From assembly GCA_964545075.1 (NCBI GenBank), contig CAZJFS010000073.1:1-20557 (forward strand): a stretch of 20,557 nucleotides of DNA, given 5' to 3'. The notes under the pieces are model-generated. The model saw only the letters and a program-made list of their open reading frames with translations. It ran no database searches and was not told where the DNA came from. The DNA comes from DAOPXV01 sp035352535. GTDB lineage: Bacteria > Muiribacteriota > UBA9980. The position numbers were made by a program, and so were the translations under genes. Of this stretch, positions 13,708-20,557 are shown one piece after another (within the stretch, counting starts at the first letter, position 1; each line of letters starts with the position of its first letter).

Positions 13708-15264
13708 CTAAAATTCGAGCTTTCTTTTTGGCTTCGCGTCCGAATCATACATCGCTTCCTGCGACGAGGCCAGGACCGCCCTTGTCATCGCCCAGTTTCT
13801 GAGGCCGTCGATGTCCTCCTTCATGGTTTTGGACAGCGGCACGGTGTGATCGAGAGCGTTCACGACATACTCGCTTTTCAGGCTTTCGTTCTTATAAAAA
13901 GCCTCGAAAAGCGAGGCGATGACCGCCTGTTCGATTTCCGCGCCGGAAAATCCGTCCGATCTTTCCAGAAGCCTGTTTATTTCGAGCGTGTCGGGCGTGA
14001 CATTGCGCCTTTTAAGATGAATTTTTAAAATTTCCTCGCGTTCCTTCGCGCTCGGGAGGTCGACGAAGAATATCTCGTCAAAGCGGCCCTTGCGTAAAAG
14101 CTCGGGCGGAAGGGCCGAAATATTGTTCGCCGTGGCGATTATGAAAACCGGAGCTTTTTTTTCCTGCATCCAGGTCAAAAACGTTCCAAAGACGCGCGAA
14201 GACGTTCCGGCATCGGAGTTTCCGGAATTCATGCCGGAAAACCCCTTGTCTATTTCGTCTATCCATAATATCGCCGGGGCGATGGATTCAGCGACCATGG
14301 TCGCTTTTCTTATGTTTTCCTCGGAAGAACCGATCAGCGATGAGAATATTTTGCCCATGTCCAGCCTTAAAAGGGGAAGCTGCCAGAGCGCCGAGACGGC
14401 CTTGGCGCATAACGATTTGCCGCATCCCTGGACGCCGAGAAGAAGTATTCCTTTCGGCGAGGGCAGCCCGAAATTTCTGGCGCGTTCCGAGAACGCGAGT
14501 TTTCTGAGTATGAGCCAGCGTTTCAGGACCTCGAGGCCGCCAACGCTTGAAATATCCTCGGTAGTGTTGTAGTATTCGAGGATGTTCGACTTTTTGATTA
14601 TCTGTTCTTTTTCAGAAAGTATTATTGCTATGCTTTTTTCGTCGAGGCTTCCGTTCTGGACCAGGGCGCGGGCTATGACGTTCTCCGCTTCATTGAGCGT
14701 AAGGCCGAGAAGCGCCTGGAGTATCTTTTCACGCGTTTCGTCGTTTATATCTATTCTGATCTCGCGGCTGTCGGATACGTCGGCGACCATGCGATTTAAT
14801 AGCGCTGAAAGTTCGGGGAGTTTGGGAAGCGGAAAATCGATTACGGTTATATCCTTTTCAAGCTCGCATGGGATTTTAAGCAGCGGCGAGACCAATACCA
14901 GCGTTTTGAAACTTTCCTTTATCGCGATGGAAACTTCTCGAAGTTTTCGAATAATGGTCGAATCGGAAAGAAAGGGATGAAAATCATGAAAAATGAATAT
15001 GGCCGGTTCGTGAGAGCTTAAGACATAATCCAGGGCCGCGACGGGATCGTTGGAGTTCTCGGATATGCTTTTCGAATTCTGTGAATTCGAGCCGAGCGGC
15101 ATCAACCCTTTGGTTTGAGACCATAAGATGACTTTTTTCCCTCGCGATTTGCCTATGCGGTTGAGGTAATCGTCCACGCGCGCCTCTTCAAAGGTCGTGA
15201 TATAAACGATGGGATAGCGGGCTCTTACTAAAATATCGAGTTCTTTTATAGTTTCGTTTGACAT
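13708..15264 (-). CDS. Ycf46-like AAA+ ATPase
   Basis: 518 residues, near the usual size of Ycf46 proteins. The N-terminal domain begins with ELDILVRARYPIVYITTFEE, which is typical of this family ('L..lirar.pliyi.t.EE.R'), then a middle region and an AAA+ module: Walker A GVQGCGKS (277-284), Walker B AILWIDEID (331-339), sensor 1 IIATANN (375-381), and the double Arg finger motif RKGRFDE (391-397), with GFSGAEIEQAV as sensor 2 region. All catalytic residues are intact, so it should be an active hexameric remodelling ATPase. In cyanobacteria and plastids its role is poorly known. It is the second gene of the operon, 18 bases after the 970-residue protein, followed by the DUF1257 gene. Confidence 0.9.
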   Translation of the reverse strand: MSNETIKELDILVRARYPIVYITTFEEARVDDYLNRIGKSRGKKVILWSQTKGLMPLGSNSQNSKSISENSNDPVAALDYVLSSHEPAIFIFHDFHPFLSDSTIIRKLREVSIAIKESFKTLVLVSPLLKIPCELEKDITVIDFPLPKLPELSALLNRMVADVSDSREIRIDINDETREKILQALLGLTLNEAENVIARALVQNGSLDEKSIAIILSEKEQIIKKSNILEYYNTTEDISSVGGLEVLKRWLILRKLAFSERARNFGLPSPKGILLLGVQGCGKSLCAKAVSALWQLPLLRLDMGKIFSSLIGSSEENIRKATMVAESIAPAILWIDEIDKGFSGMNSGNSDAGTSSRVFGTFLTWMQEKKAPVFIIATANNISALPPELLRKGRFDEIFFVDLPSAKEREEILKIHLKRRNVTPDTLEINRLLERSDGFSGAEIEQAVIASLFEAFYKNESLKSEYVVNALDHTVPLSKTMKEDIDGLRNWAMTRAVLASSQEAMYDSDAKPKRKLEF

Positions 15265-15282
15265 CTTATCCCGGACTCCCCC

Positions 15283-18195
15283 TTATTTTGAATGCTGCGT
15301 TTTCTCTTCTTCTTTTTTCGTTCGTTCGCGCAGAGAATACAGCCATTCCTTGAACTGCTCAAAGTGATTTCCGATAATGTTGGTTAAAACTACCGAGTCG
15401 TAACCCGAATAGTTTTCCAGCACGAAATAGTTAAGCGCGATAGAGCTTCCTTCCTCGGTGAAAAAATCGCAAAGATCATCCAGCATGCGTTTCGCCTTAG
15501 CTTTTTTTTCATCGGTGGATGAGCTTGCTTTCGCCATAATGGATCTGTAAAAAGCGGTCTTATTGAGCAATATCTGCTCGAGGCAGGTGTTTCCGCGCTG
15601 CTGGCGGGCCCATATATATAAAATATCGAGCGCGGCGGCCATTTTGATGTTTTTATCCGGCGAGGATAGCTGCGGGATGATCTCGTTGAGGTCGCGTTTC
15701 CTGATAACGATACGCTGGGTGAATTTGCCCGTTCCTTCGACGACGCTCGCCACCATGTCGGACCAGAATTTGGTCTGGACTATGCTGGGGATGTCTAATA
15801 TGTTTCCAAGCGGGGAAAACAGCGTCGCGAAAGGCCATGCGAAAATGCTTCTGAAGAAGTTCGCCTTTATGACCTTTTCGTCGAAGTTTCTTATTCGGTT
15901 GTGCGTCACTATGAATACTCCGTTAGCGGCGCACAGGAAAAAGAATTTTACGACCTCTTTTATGGTCGGCGAGAGTATTCCGACCGCCGGCCAGCTTATT
16001 TCGAACCAGTTTTTTACGGCGTTTAGAACCGGGACCGAAAAGCCTGTCCAGAAAAGAGATTGAAAAGCGTTATCGAAATTTACGTCATGCCATCCCCAAT
16101 CGCGGATGTCGAACCCGTGGGCTGAAACCAGATCGACGAGGACATTGCGGAAGAAGGTTATGAAAAACCAGAGTGATGCGTAGAAAATGCCGAAGGTCAT
16201 AAACGTCTGCTGGATATATTTCGGCGCGCCCGTTTCGTTGCCATAGAGCATGGCGAAAGTTAAAAAAGCTGGGATGAAGCCGAAAATGATTCTGAAAACA
16301 TTTTTTATATTAGGGTTTAAATATTTAAAATATCTTCCCAGGCCGATAAATTCGAATCCGGTTTCGTCTCCGACGAGGTTTTTGGCGCGCGAACCGGATT
16401 TTCCCATGAGCACTATGTGCTTTTCGTCTTCGGCGAGCGTTTTCCACTCGCTTTCGGCGACCGGCCGCCCCTGGCCCATTATAAGGCTGGATATGGGCGA
16501 GGGAAGCATCGAGTGCTTGTTGAGATACCATTTTCTGATAGGCGCCGGGACGGAGCTGGATTTTATAAAGCCCATACCGGGTATTTTAGGGTCGCGCCCG
16601 ATGGCGTCGCTTCCGCATTCGGGAATAAGGGGCTTTGAGTGATAATGGGCGTGGGCCGCCTCGACGAGTTTATCTTCAAGGTCGAGTATGTCCCATTCGC
16701 TTAAAAACTTTTTAAGTTCCGGGAGAGGCTTGTTGTTTAAGATCTCTATGAAGCGGTTAAAAAGTATGAGATCGTTGGGGTTTCTTTTGGCGGCGTCGGT
16801 GTTATTGAACGTTTCGGCGCGGGATATGAATTTATAATTTTTTATGATTGTGATGGCGGCGTTTTTCAGGCCGACCTCGAGCGGATGGATGAATTTGATG
16901 TCGCCGCCGCATTCTACCAGCGGCTGGAAAATTTCGGATTCGTCCAGAAACGCCGAATCGTAATCTATTATGGCTTTATCTTCCAGAAATTTTTCGCGCA
17001 GGCGCTCGGGACTCATTTCCTCGTAATATTTACGCACCGTTTCATATTGATTGGTGATTTGATCGAGCTCCCATTGAGATATGAAACCCATGGCCTTTTT
17101 TGTCATAGCCACCTGGTATTGCGTTCTTAAGTGAAGCACTCTCTTGTGCGTTACTTCGAAAAGGCGTGAAAAAAGAAGCTCGCCAAGGTGGATTCGCGAA
17201 TATTGCCCGCTCATTACGACTTTTTTTAGATCTTCGATCGCAAGCGGCGGCAGGAAGAGAAGGTCGTCTTTTTTATAGCCCGAATTAAGCCTTATAAGGT
17301 GAGTTTCGTTGAAATTTTTTATCATCGACTCTATCGTGAGCCTGCGGTTTTCGGAATTTTTATGAAGCCCCTGAAGAAAATTTGAAAGTTTCGCCTCGTT
17401 TTTTTTGAAGAAATCCATGAATTGGTCGGCGGTGTGAAAATTGCCGGGGATATAGGCATAATGGCGTCTGATCTTGCTTTTGCCGACGCTGAATTCTATC
17501 GCCATCTGTACGTCTATTCCGAGAATCCTTCCGGCGCCGAACGCTTCTCTTATTATCTGAGCGTCGTTTATGTCGTAATACATGAGCCTTATGCTCGACA
17601 GGCCTTTGACGAAAGCGTCCAGAAGAACCTGTGAAGGGGTTTTCCGGCCTTCCGACATGCTGTCATGGACGTGGCTGTCCCAGCCGAGATTAAGGTCTTT
17701 GAGAGACTTTCCGAGCTCGGGGACCTGTATCATATTCCTTTCGTTCAAAAGTTTTTTTATGACGGGCCACTGGCCGAAAGAGGCTATCGTGAAGTCGGTT
17801 ATCAGTTCGAGCTGCCTTCTGTAATCGCCTTTTTTCTTTATGGCTTCCTTCATCAGGGATATCTGAACGCGCGCGGTGTTAAGCGGCAGCGATATGTTTT
17901 TGGCGTGAAGCGATAGTTGGGCCAGCGTTTTAAGCGAGCGAAGCCGCTCTTCATAGCGGTCCGACTCGAGTTCGTGGGCTATTATTATGTACGCTTCGGC
18001 GATGGATATGCGCCTTTTGTATATTTCACGGGTATAACCTCCCGGATGGGAGTTTAAGTGAAGATAAATCCTTTCGGGATTTTCAAGCCGCTTATTCAGC
18101 GTGTCGAGGGCTTTTCGGGTATCGAAATTAAAGCTTGTGACTTCGACCAGATAATTTAACAGAGTAAGGAATCTGCTGCTGCCTGGAATATACAT
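15283..18195 (-). CDS. Large PHP-like / multipass membrane protein of unknown function
   Basis: 970 residues; first gene of the operon. After an alpha-helical N-terminus (1-165) comes WDSHVHDSMSEGRKTPSQVL (172-191), which resembles PHP phosphoesterase motif 1 (HxH; His175, His177), then the EFS at 234-236, FIHPLE (435-440), and GSDAIGRDPKIPGMGF (528-543), which fits the last PHP motif (GSDAH...gG) with the final His changed to Ile. The motifs are split by long helical insertions (about 240-430). Four or five hydrophobic segments follow (634-651, 666-690, 711-727, 736-768, 780-800), then a helical C-terminus (840-970). So a cytoplasmic, probably metal-poor or inactive PHP-like domain is attached to a membrane domain. 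GGTGAG eight bases before ATG. I recognise no named family for the whole protein. Confidence 0.7.
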   Translation of the reverse strand: MYIPGSSRFLTLLNYLVEVTSFNFDTRKALDTLNKRLENPERIYLHLNSHPGGYTREIYKRRISIAEAYIIIAHELESDRYEERLRSLKTLAQLSLHAKNISLPLNTARVQISLMKEAIKKKGDYRRQLELITDFTIASFGQWPVIKKLLNERNMIQVPELGKSLKDLNLGWDSHVHDSMSEGRKTPSQVLLDAFVKGLSSIRLMYYDINDAQIIREAFGAGRILGIDVQMAIEFSVGKSKIRRHYAYIPGNFHTADQFMDFFKKNEAKLSNFLQGLHKNSENRRLTIESMIKNFNETHLIRLNSGYKKDDLLFLPPLAIEDLKKVVMSGQYSRIHLGELLFSRLFEVTHKRVLHLRTQYQVAMTKKAMGFISQWELDQITNQYETVRKYYEEMSPERLREKFLEDKAIIDYDSAFLDESEIFQPLVECGGDIKFIHPLEVGLKNAAITIIKNYKFISRAETFNNTDAAKRNPNDLILFNRFIEILNNKPLPELKKFLSEWDILDLEDKLVEAAHAHYHSKPLIPECGSDAIGRDPKIPGMGFIKSSSVPAPIRKWYLNKHSMLPSPISSLIMGQGRPVAESEWKTLAEDEKHIVLMGKSGSRAKNLVGDETGFEFIGLGRYFKYLNPNIKNVFRIIFGFIPAFLTFAMLYGNETGAPKYIQQTFMTFGIFYASLWFFITFFRNVLVDLVSAHGFDIRDWGWHDVNFDNAFQSLFWTGFSVPVLNAVKNWFEISWPAVGILSPTIKEVVKFFFLCAANGVFIVTHNRIRNFDEKVIKANFFRSIFAWPFATLFSPLGNILDIPSIVQTKFWSDMVASVVEGTGKFTQRIVIRKRDLNEIIPQLSSPDKNIKMAAALDILYIWARQQRGNTCLEQILLNKTAFYRSIMAKASSSTDEKKAKAKRMLDDLCDFFTEEGSSIALNYFVLENYSGYDSVVLTNIIGNHFEQFKEWLYSLRERTKKEEEKTQHSK

Positions 18196-18303
18196 TTCTT
18201 GTACTCACCACACTAAAAATTTAAGGAGAAAACAGACGACGCTCAAACATTTTCAGGCTATCGCCGTGCGCTCTTACGCCGCATGGTTCCGAAAAAAACA
18301 AAC

Positions 18304-18339
18304 GGTATAATCATCATTGATGTAAAGAATGATTATACC
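18304..18339. repeat. Inverted repeat overlapping the operon promoter
   Basis: GGTATAATCAT (18304-18314) and ATGATTATACC (18329-18339), a perfect 11-base inverted repeat around 14 bases. The right arm contains the -10 box of the seven-gene operon, so it could be an operator; the left arm carries a second TATAAT on the plus strand. Confidence 0.7.
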
Positions 18340-18361
18340 ATAGAAAGTGTTATAAATACAA
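18332..18361 (-). promoter_or_regulatory. Promoter of the seven-gene operon, extended -10 type
   Basis: Minus strand TTGTAT (18356-18361), 18-base spacer, TATAAT (18332-18337) with TGG in front. The start near 18325 gives a leader of about 130 bases. The TATGGTATAAT block is identical in the promoter of the TPR gene at 7530. Confidence 0.65.
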
Positions 18362-18386
18362 TATGTTTTGTCTAAATAAATTATTT

Positions 18387-18827
18387 TTATTCGCCGTAGG
18401 GAAATATATTCAAATTAGACAGCGGAACGTAGCTCCCTTTGAAAAAATTGCAGGAGCCGGCGCGTTTGTCGATTAATATGAGTTCGTTTTCGCTCGCGGT
18501 CCGGTGAAGTTCGAGCCTTGTCGAAAAGATCTGCGGCGCGCCATCCTTTTTTTCTATCTGAACCTGAAAGTTATCGGAAAATAATTGTTTGAAGGTTGCT
18601 TTATCGATGTCTGATTCGGATTTTTTTTCCAGGACCGCCATTTTATGTTCCTGCTTGTCGTACCAGAGATATTTTACGTCTTCCTTGCATTTCATTTCAT
18701 AGAGAAGGTAAGATAAAACCGGGTTGGAAAAGTTACTTCTCGCGGTCACGAGATAGTCAGAGTGTTCGTATTCGACTATCGAATCGTAAGGCATATAGAT
18801 GATTTCATCCCTATCGTGTATCGCCAT
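18387..18827 (-). CDS. Protein of unknown function, 146 residues
   Basis: The frame is open to 18920, but the likely start is ATG at 18827, which begins MAIHDRDEIIYMPYDSIVEY and is preceded by AAGGAG about 11 bases upstream. The protein is mixed alpha/beta, with no signal peptide or membrane helix, and I do not recognise it. Segments such as ARSNFSNPVLSYLLYEMKC, KYLWYDKQEHKMAVLEKK and NELILIDKRAG suggest a small cytoplasmic domain. It overlaps the last 17 bases of the 5'-3' exonuclease gene, so it is translated from the same mRNA and may work with it. The operon ends here, 26 bases before the next promoter. Confidence 0.7.
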   Translation of the reverse strand: MAIHDRDEIIYMPYDSIVEYEHSDYLVTARSNFSNPVLSYLLYEMKCKEDVKYLWYDKQEHKMAVLEKKSESDIDKATFKQLFSDNFQVQIEKKDGAPQIFSTRLELHRTASENELILIDKRAGSCNFFKGSYVPLSNLNIFPYGE

Positions 18828-19734
18828 AGAAAAATTCACTCCTTTTTTCAAAATGCAGGTTGTAGCGGTCGAACATTTTCTTTTGTTCATATTGTACGCA
18901 TAAATCATGTAATTTGTCAACAGCCGGATTGAAATTCGCGAGGCGGTCTATATCGATTTCCAGATCGCCGTCAAGCCTTATTCTGGCCAGATCGAGCGAA
19001 AGATAAGCCGATTCGCGGCCGGCTTCCAGGAGCTGCTGCCGTCTTCCGCCTATCGCCGGAAGATTTTCGTAGATGGCGTCAAGTGTTTTATATTTCGACA
19101 GGAGTTCTTCGGCGGCCTTGGGGCCGATGCCGCGCACGCCCGGGATATTGTCTGAAGGATCTCCCACGAGCGCCTTATAGGGCACTATCTGTTCCGGAAG
19201 GACGCCGAGGTCCGCTTTCAGCGCTTCACGGTCGTATTCGATTATTTCCGATATCCCCTTTTTCAGGCAGATAACGCGGGTCTTATCGGAGATCAGCTGG
19301 AAAAGATCGCGGTCGGAGGAAATGATTTTGACGAAATAACCTTTTTCGTTGGCTATTCTCGCGGCCGTTCCTATTACATCGTCGGCTTCAAGGCCGGGTT
19401 TGTAAAGCCGTTTTATTGAAAGCGAATCTATGAAGCTGGATATAATGTCGAATTGCGGTATCAAATCGGGCGGACATTCGGGGCGGTTGGCCTTGTAATG
19501 TTCGTAGATCTCCTCGCGGAAGGTTTTTTCGCCCGTATCCTGAACGCAGGCGATATAGGTCGGCTCGTAATCGTTTAATATCTTCAGAAGCATATTCATG
19601 AAACCATATATTGCGGAGACGTTCATCTTATAGGAGGTTATAAGCGGCTTTTGCGCGAAGGAGAAGAACGCCCTGAAGATAAGATTATAAGTGTCGATAA
19701 GATAAACCGTTTTTTTATTGTCGAATTTTTCCAT
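18811..19734 (-). CDS. Stand-alone 5'-3' exonuclease (Pol I N-domain type)
   Basis: 307 residues: only the PIN/FEN-like exonuclease and its helix-hairpin-helix, without a polymerase domain. Metal-binding residues are in place: Asp14 (LIDTYN), Asp66 (VQDTGEKTFREE), Glu116-Asp118-Asp119 (LEADDV), Asp141/Asp143 (SSDRDLFQLI), Asp192/Asp195 (GDPSDNIPG), followed by RGIGPKAAEELL (helix-hairpin-helix 2). Such proteins remove RNA primers and flap ends in replication and repair. The usual PolA fusion is absent, so a separate polymerase or an alternative primer-removal route must exist elsewhere. GGTGA four bases before ATG. It lies 36 bases after lptB and overlaps the next gene by 17 bases. Confidence 0.92.
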   Translation of the reverse strand: MEKFDNKKTVYLIDTYNLIFRAFFSFAQKPLITSYKMNVSAIYGFMNMLLKILNDYEPTYIACVQDTGEKTFREEIYEHYKANRPECPPDLIPQFDIISSFIDSLSIKRLYKPGLEADDVIGTAARIANEKGYFVKIISSDRDLFQLISDKTRVICLKKGISEIIEYDREALKADLGVLPEQIVPYKALVGDPSDNIPGVRGIGPKAAEELLSKYKTLDAIYENLPAIGGRRQQLLEAGRESAYLSLDLARIRLDGDLEIDIDRLANFNPAVDKLHDLCVQYEQKKMFDRYNLHFEKRSEFFYGDTR

Positions 19735-19770
19735 TTTTCACCATTTCCAGTTTGATTTTAAGAGCGGCCG

Positions 19771-20493
19771 TTAGAGCGAGAAATTTTCGCCGAGATATAT
19801 TTTTTTGGCTATTTCCGAGTTGGCTATGTCATCGGGTTTTCCGGCGATAAGTATCTTTCCGCTGTTCATTACATAAGCGCGGTCGGTTATCTGAAGCGTT
19901 TCCCGGACCGAATGATCGGTTATGAGAACGCCGAGGCCGCGCTGTTTAAGTTTTCTGACTATTTCCTGAATATCCAGAACGGCTATCGGATCGACGCCAG
20001 CGAATGGTTCGTCGAGAAGAATGAAGGACGGGTCCGTCGTTAAAGACCGCGCTATCTCCACCCTGCGACGCTCGCCGCCGGAAAGAGCGTAACCGAAGTT
20101 TTTAGCTATTCTCGTGATGTTTAAGTCTTCAAGGAGATGGTCGCATTTTTCTTTCTGTTCTTTCTTGGAAAGCTCGGTGAATTCGAGAATCGCCATGATG
20201 TTTTCCTCGACGGTGAGCTTGCGGAAAATCGACGGTTCCTGAGCGAGATATCCTATGGACTGCCTCGCGCGCTTATACATGGGATCGTATGTTATGTCGT
20301 GGCCGCTTAAAAGGACGCGCCCTTCGTCCGGGGTTATGAGTCCGACCACCATATAGAAAGTGGTCGTTTTCCCGGCGCCGTTAGGGCCTAAAAGTCCGAC
20401 GATTTCGCCCTTTAAAACTTCGAGCGATACGTTGTCGACGACCTTTCTGTGCGAATATGCTTTTAAAACGTTTACGACGGCTAAATTTTCCAT
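19771..20493 (-). CDS. lptB: LPS export ABC transporter ATPase LptB
   Basis: 240 residues, the family length. LptB powers the extraction of lipopolysaccharide from the inner membrane with LptFG and LptC and its transport along LptA to LptD. Visible: Walker A GPNGAGKT (36-43), Q-loop LAQEPSIFRKLTVEENI (83-99, a specific LptB signature), ABC signature LSGGERRRVEIARSL (137-151), Walker B FILLDEPFAGVDPIAV (157-172), and the switch His (ITDHSVRE, His194). Its presence shows an outer membrane with LPS. The start shares one base with the upstream stop (TAATG), and AAAGGTGA stands eight bases before it. The exonuclease gene follows after 36 bases. Confidence 0.96.
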   Translation of the reverse strand: MENLAVVNVLKAYSHRKVVDNVSLEVLKGEIVGLLGPNGAGKTTTFYMVVGLITPDEGRVLLSGHDITYDPMYKRARQSIGYLAQEPSIFRKLTVEENIMAILEFTELSKKEQKEKCDHLLEDLNITRIAKNFGYALSGGERRRVEIARSLTTDPSFILLDEPFAGVDPIAVLDIQEIVRKLKQRGLGVLITDHSVRETLQITDRAYVMNSGKILIAGKPDDIANSEIAKKIYLGENFSL

Positions 20494-20557
20494 TATTTAT
20501 TTTTCACCTTTACTTTGCCCGACTGATCGATGGTTATCTTGACTTTCGGGTCGGCGG
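20493..20557 (-). CDS. Partial C-terminus of an LPS-transport gene, perhaps lptA
   Basis: Only the last 21 codons are inside the window, ending in ADPKVKITIDQSGKVKVKNK and a TAA that shares its last A with the lptB ATG. The basic, strand-like end and its place right before lptB suit LptA (or LptC), which stand there in most LPS operons, but too little is seen to be sure. Confidence 0.45.
   Translation of the reverse strand, partial: ADPKVKITIDQSGKVKVKNK

Noticed and set aside
14090..14980. Two long plus-strand frames opposite the AAA gene
   Set aside because: The AAA+ motifs on the minus strand are complete, and these frames are its antisense.
18828..18920. Upstream extension of the 146-residue protein
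   Set aside because: The extra 31 residues lie inside the exonuclease gene and no ribosome site fits; AAGGAG before 18827 does.
1..20557. CRISPR arrays, tRNA or rRNA genes, insertion sequences
   Set aside because: No regularly spaced repeats, no cloverleaf or rRNA stretches and no transposase genes were seen by eye.

Overview
The window looks like chromosomal DNA from an uncultured Gram-negative (diderm) bacterium. LptB, with its LPS-transport signatures, implies an outer membrane. PilT and three prepilin-like proteins imply type IV pili or a related pseudopilus. Two lipoproteins with good lipoboxes lie at the left end. A run of exactly 100 N points to a draft or metagenome scaffold. I cannot fix the phylum; the gene mix (Ycf46/Ycf35-type genes with PilT, many TPR and FecR proteins) would suit a candidate phylum, but that is a guess. 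No RNA genes, CRISPR arrays, transposases or phage genes were seen. Most promoters visible are close to the sigma-70 consensus.

Layout from left to right. 1-4000 (minus strand): a partial lipoprotein, a FecR-domain lipoprotein, a scaffold gap, and then three prepilin-like genes (GspI/PilV-, GspJ/PilW- and GspK/PilX-like) behind a consensus promoter. 4070-5740 (plus strand): an anchored SH3b protein overlapping an RlmI-like rRNA methyltransferase. 5700-7330 (minus strand): a possible 43-residue membrane peptide, an exported protein of unknown function and a five-repeat TPR protein, with two hairpin terminators. 7580-9920 (plus strand): a cysteine desulfurase coupled by an ATGA overlap to mnmA, a two-gene tRNA thiolation unit of the Bacillus YrvO-MnmA type.

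9990-18361 (minus strand) is the most unusual part: a tight seven-gene operon. In transcription order it encodes a 970-residue protein with a PHP-like region and a membrane domain, a Ycf46-like AAA+ ATPase, a membrane-anchored Ycf35/DUF1257-like protein, a TPR protein, a DUF2997-like small protein, a zinc-ribbon membrane protein with a degenerate signal-peptidase-I domain, and the pilus retraction ATPase PilT. Gaps are between -23 and 52 bases, and one promoter overlapping an inverted repeat sits in front. The Ycf46/Ycf35/DUF2997 trio is known as a conserved but poorly understood set in cyanobacteria and plastids. Its union here with PilT, a predicted inactive membrane protease and a PHP-membrane fusion is the best candidate for an undescribed system.

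18380-20557 (minus strand): the end of a gene before lptB (probably lptA or lptC), lptB, a stand-alone 5'-3' exonuclease of the Pol I N-domain type, and a 146-residue protein of unknown function, in one overlapping or closely spaced run.
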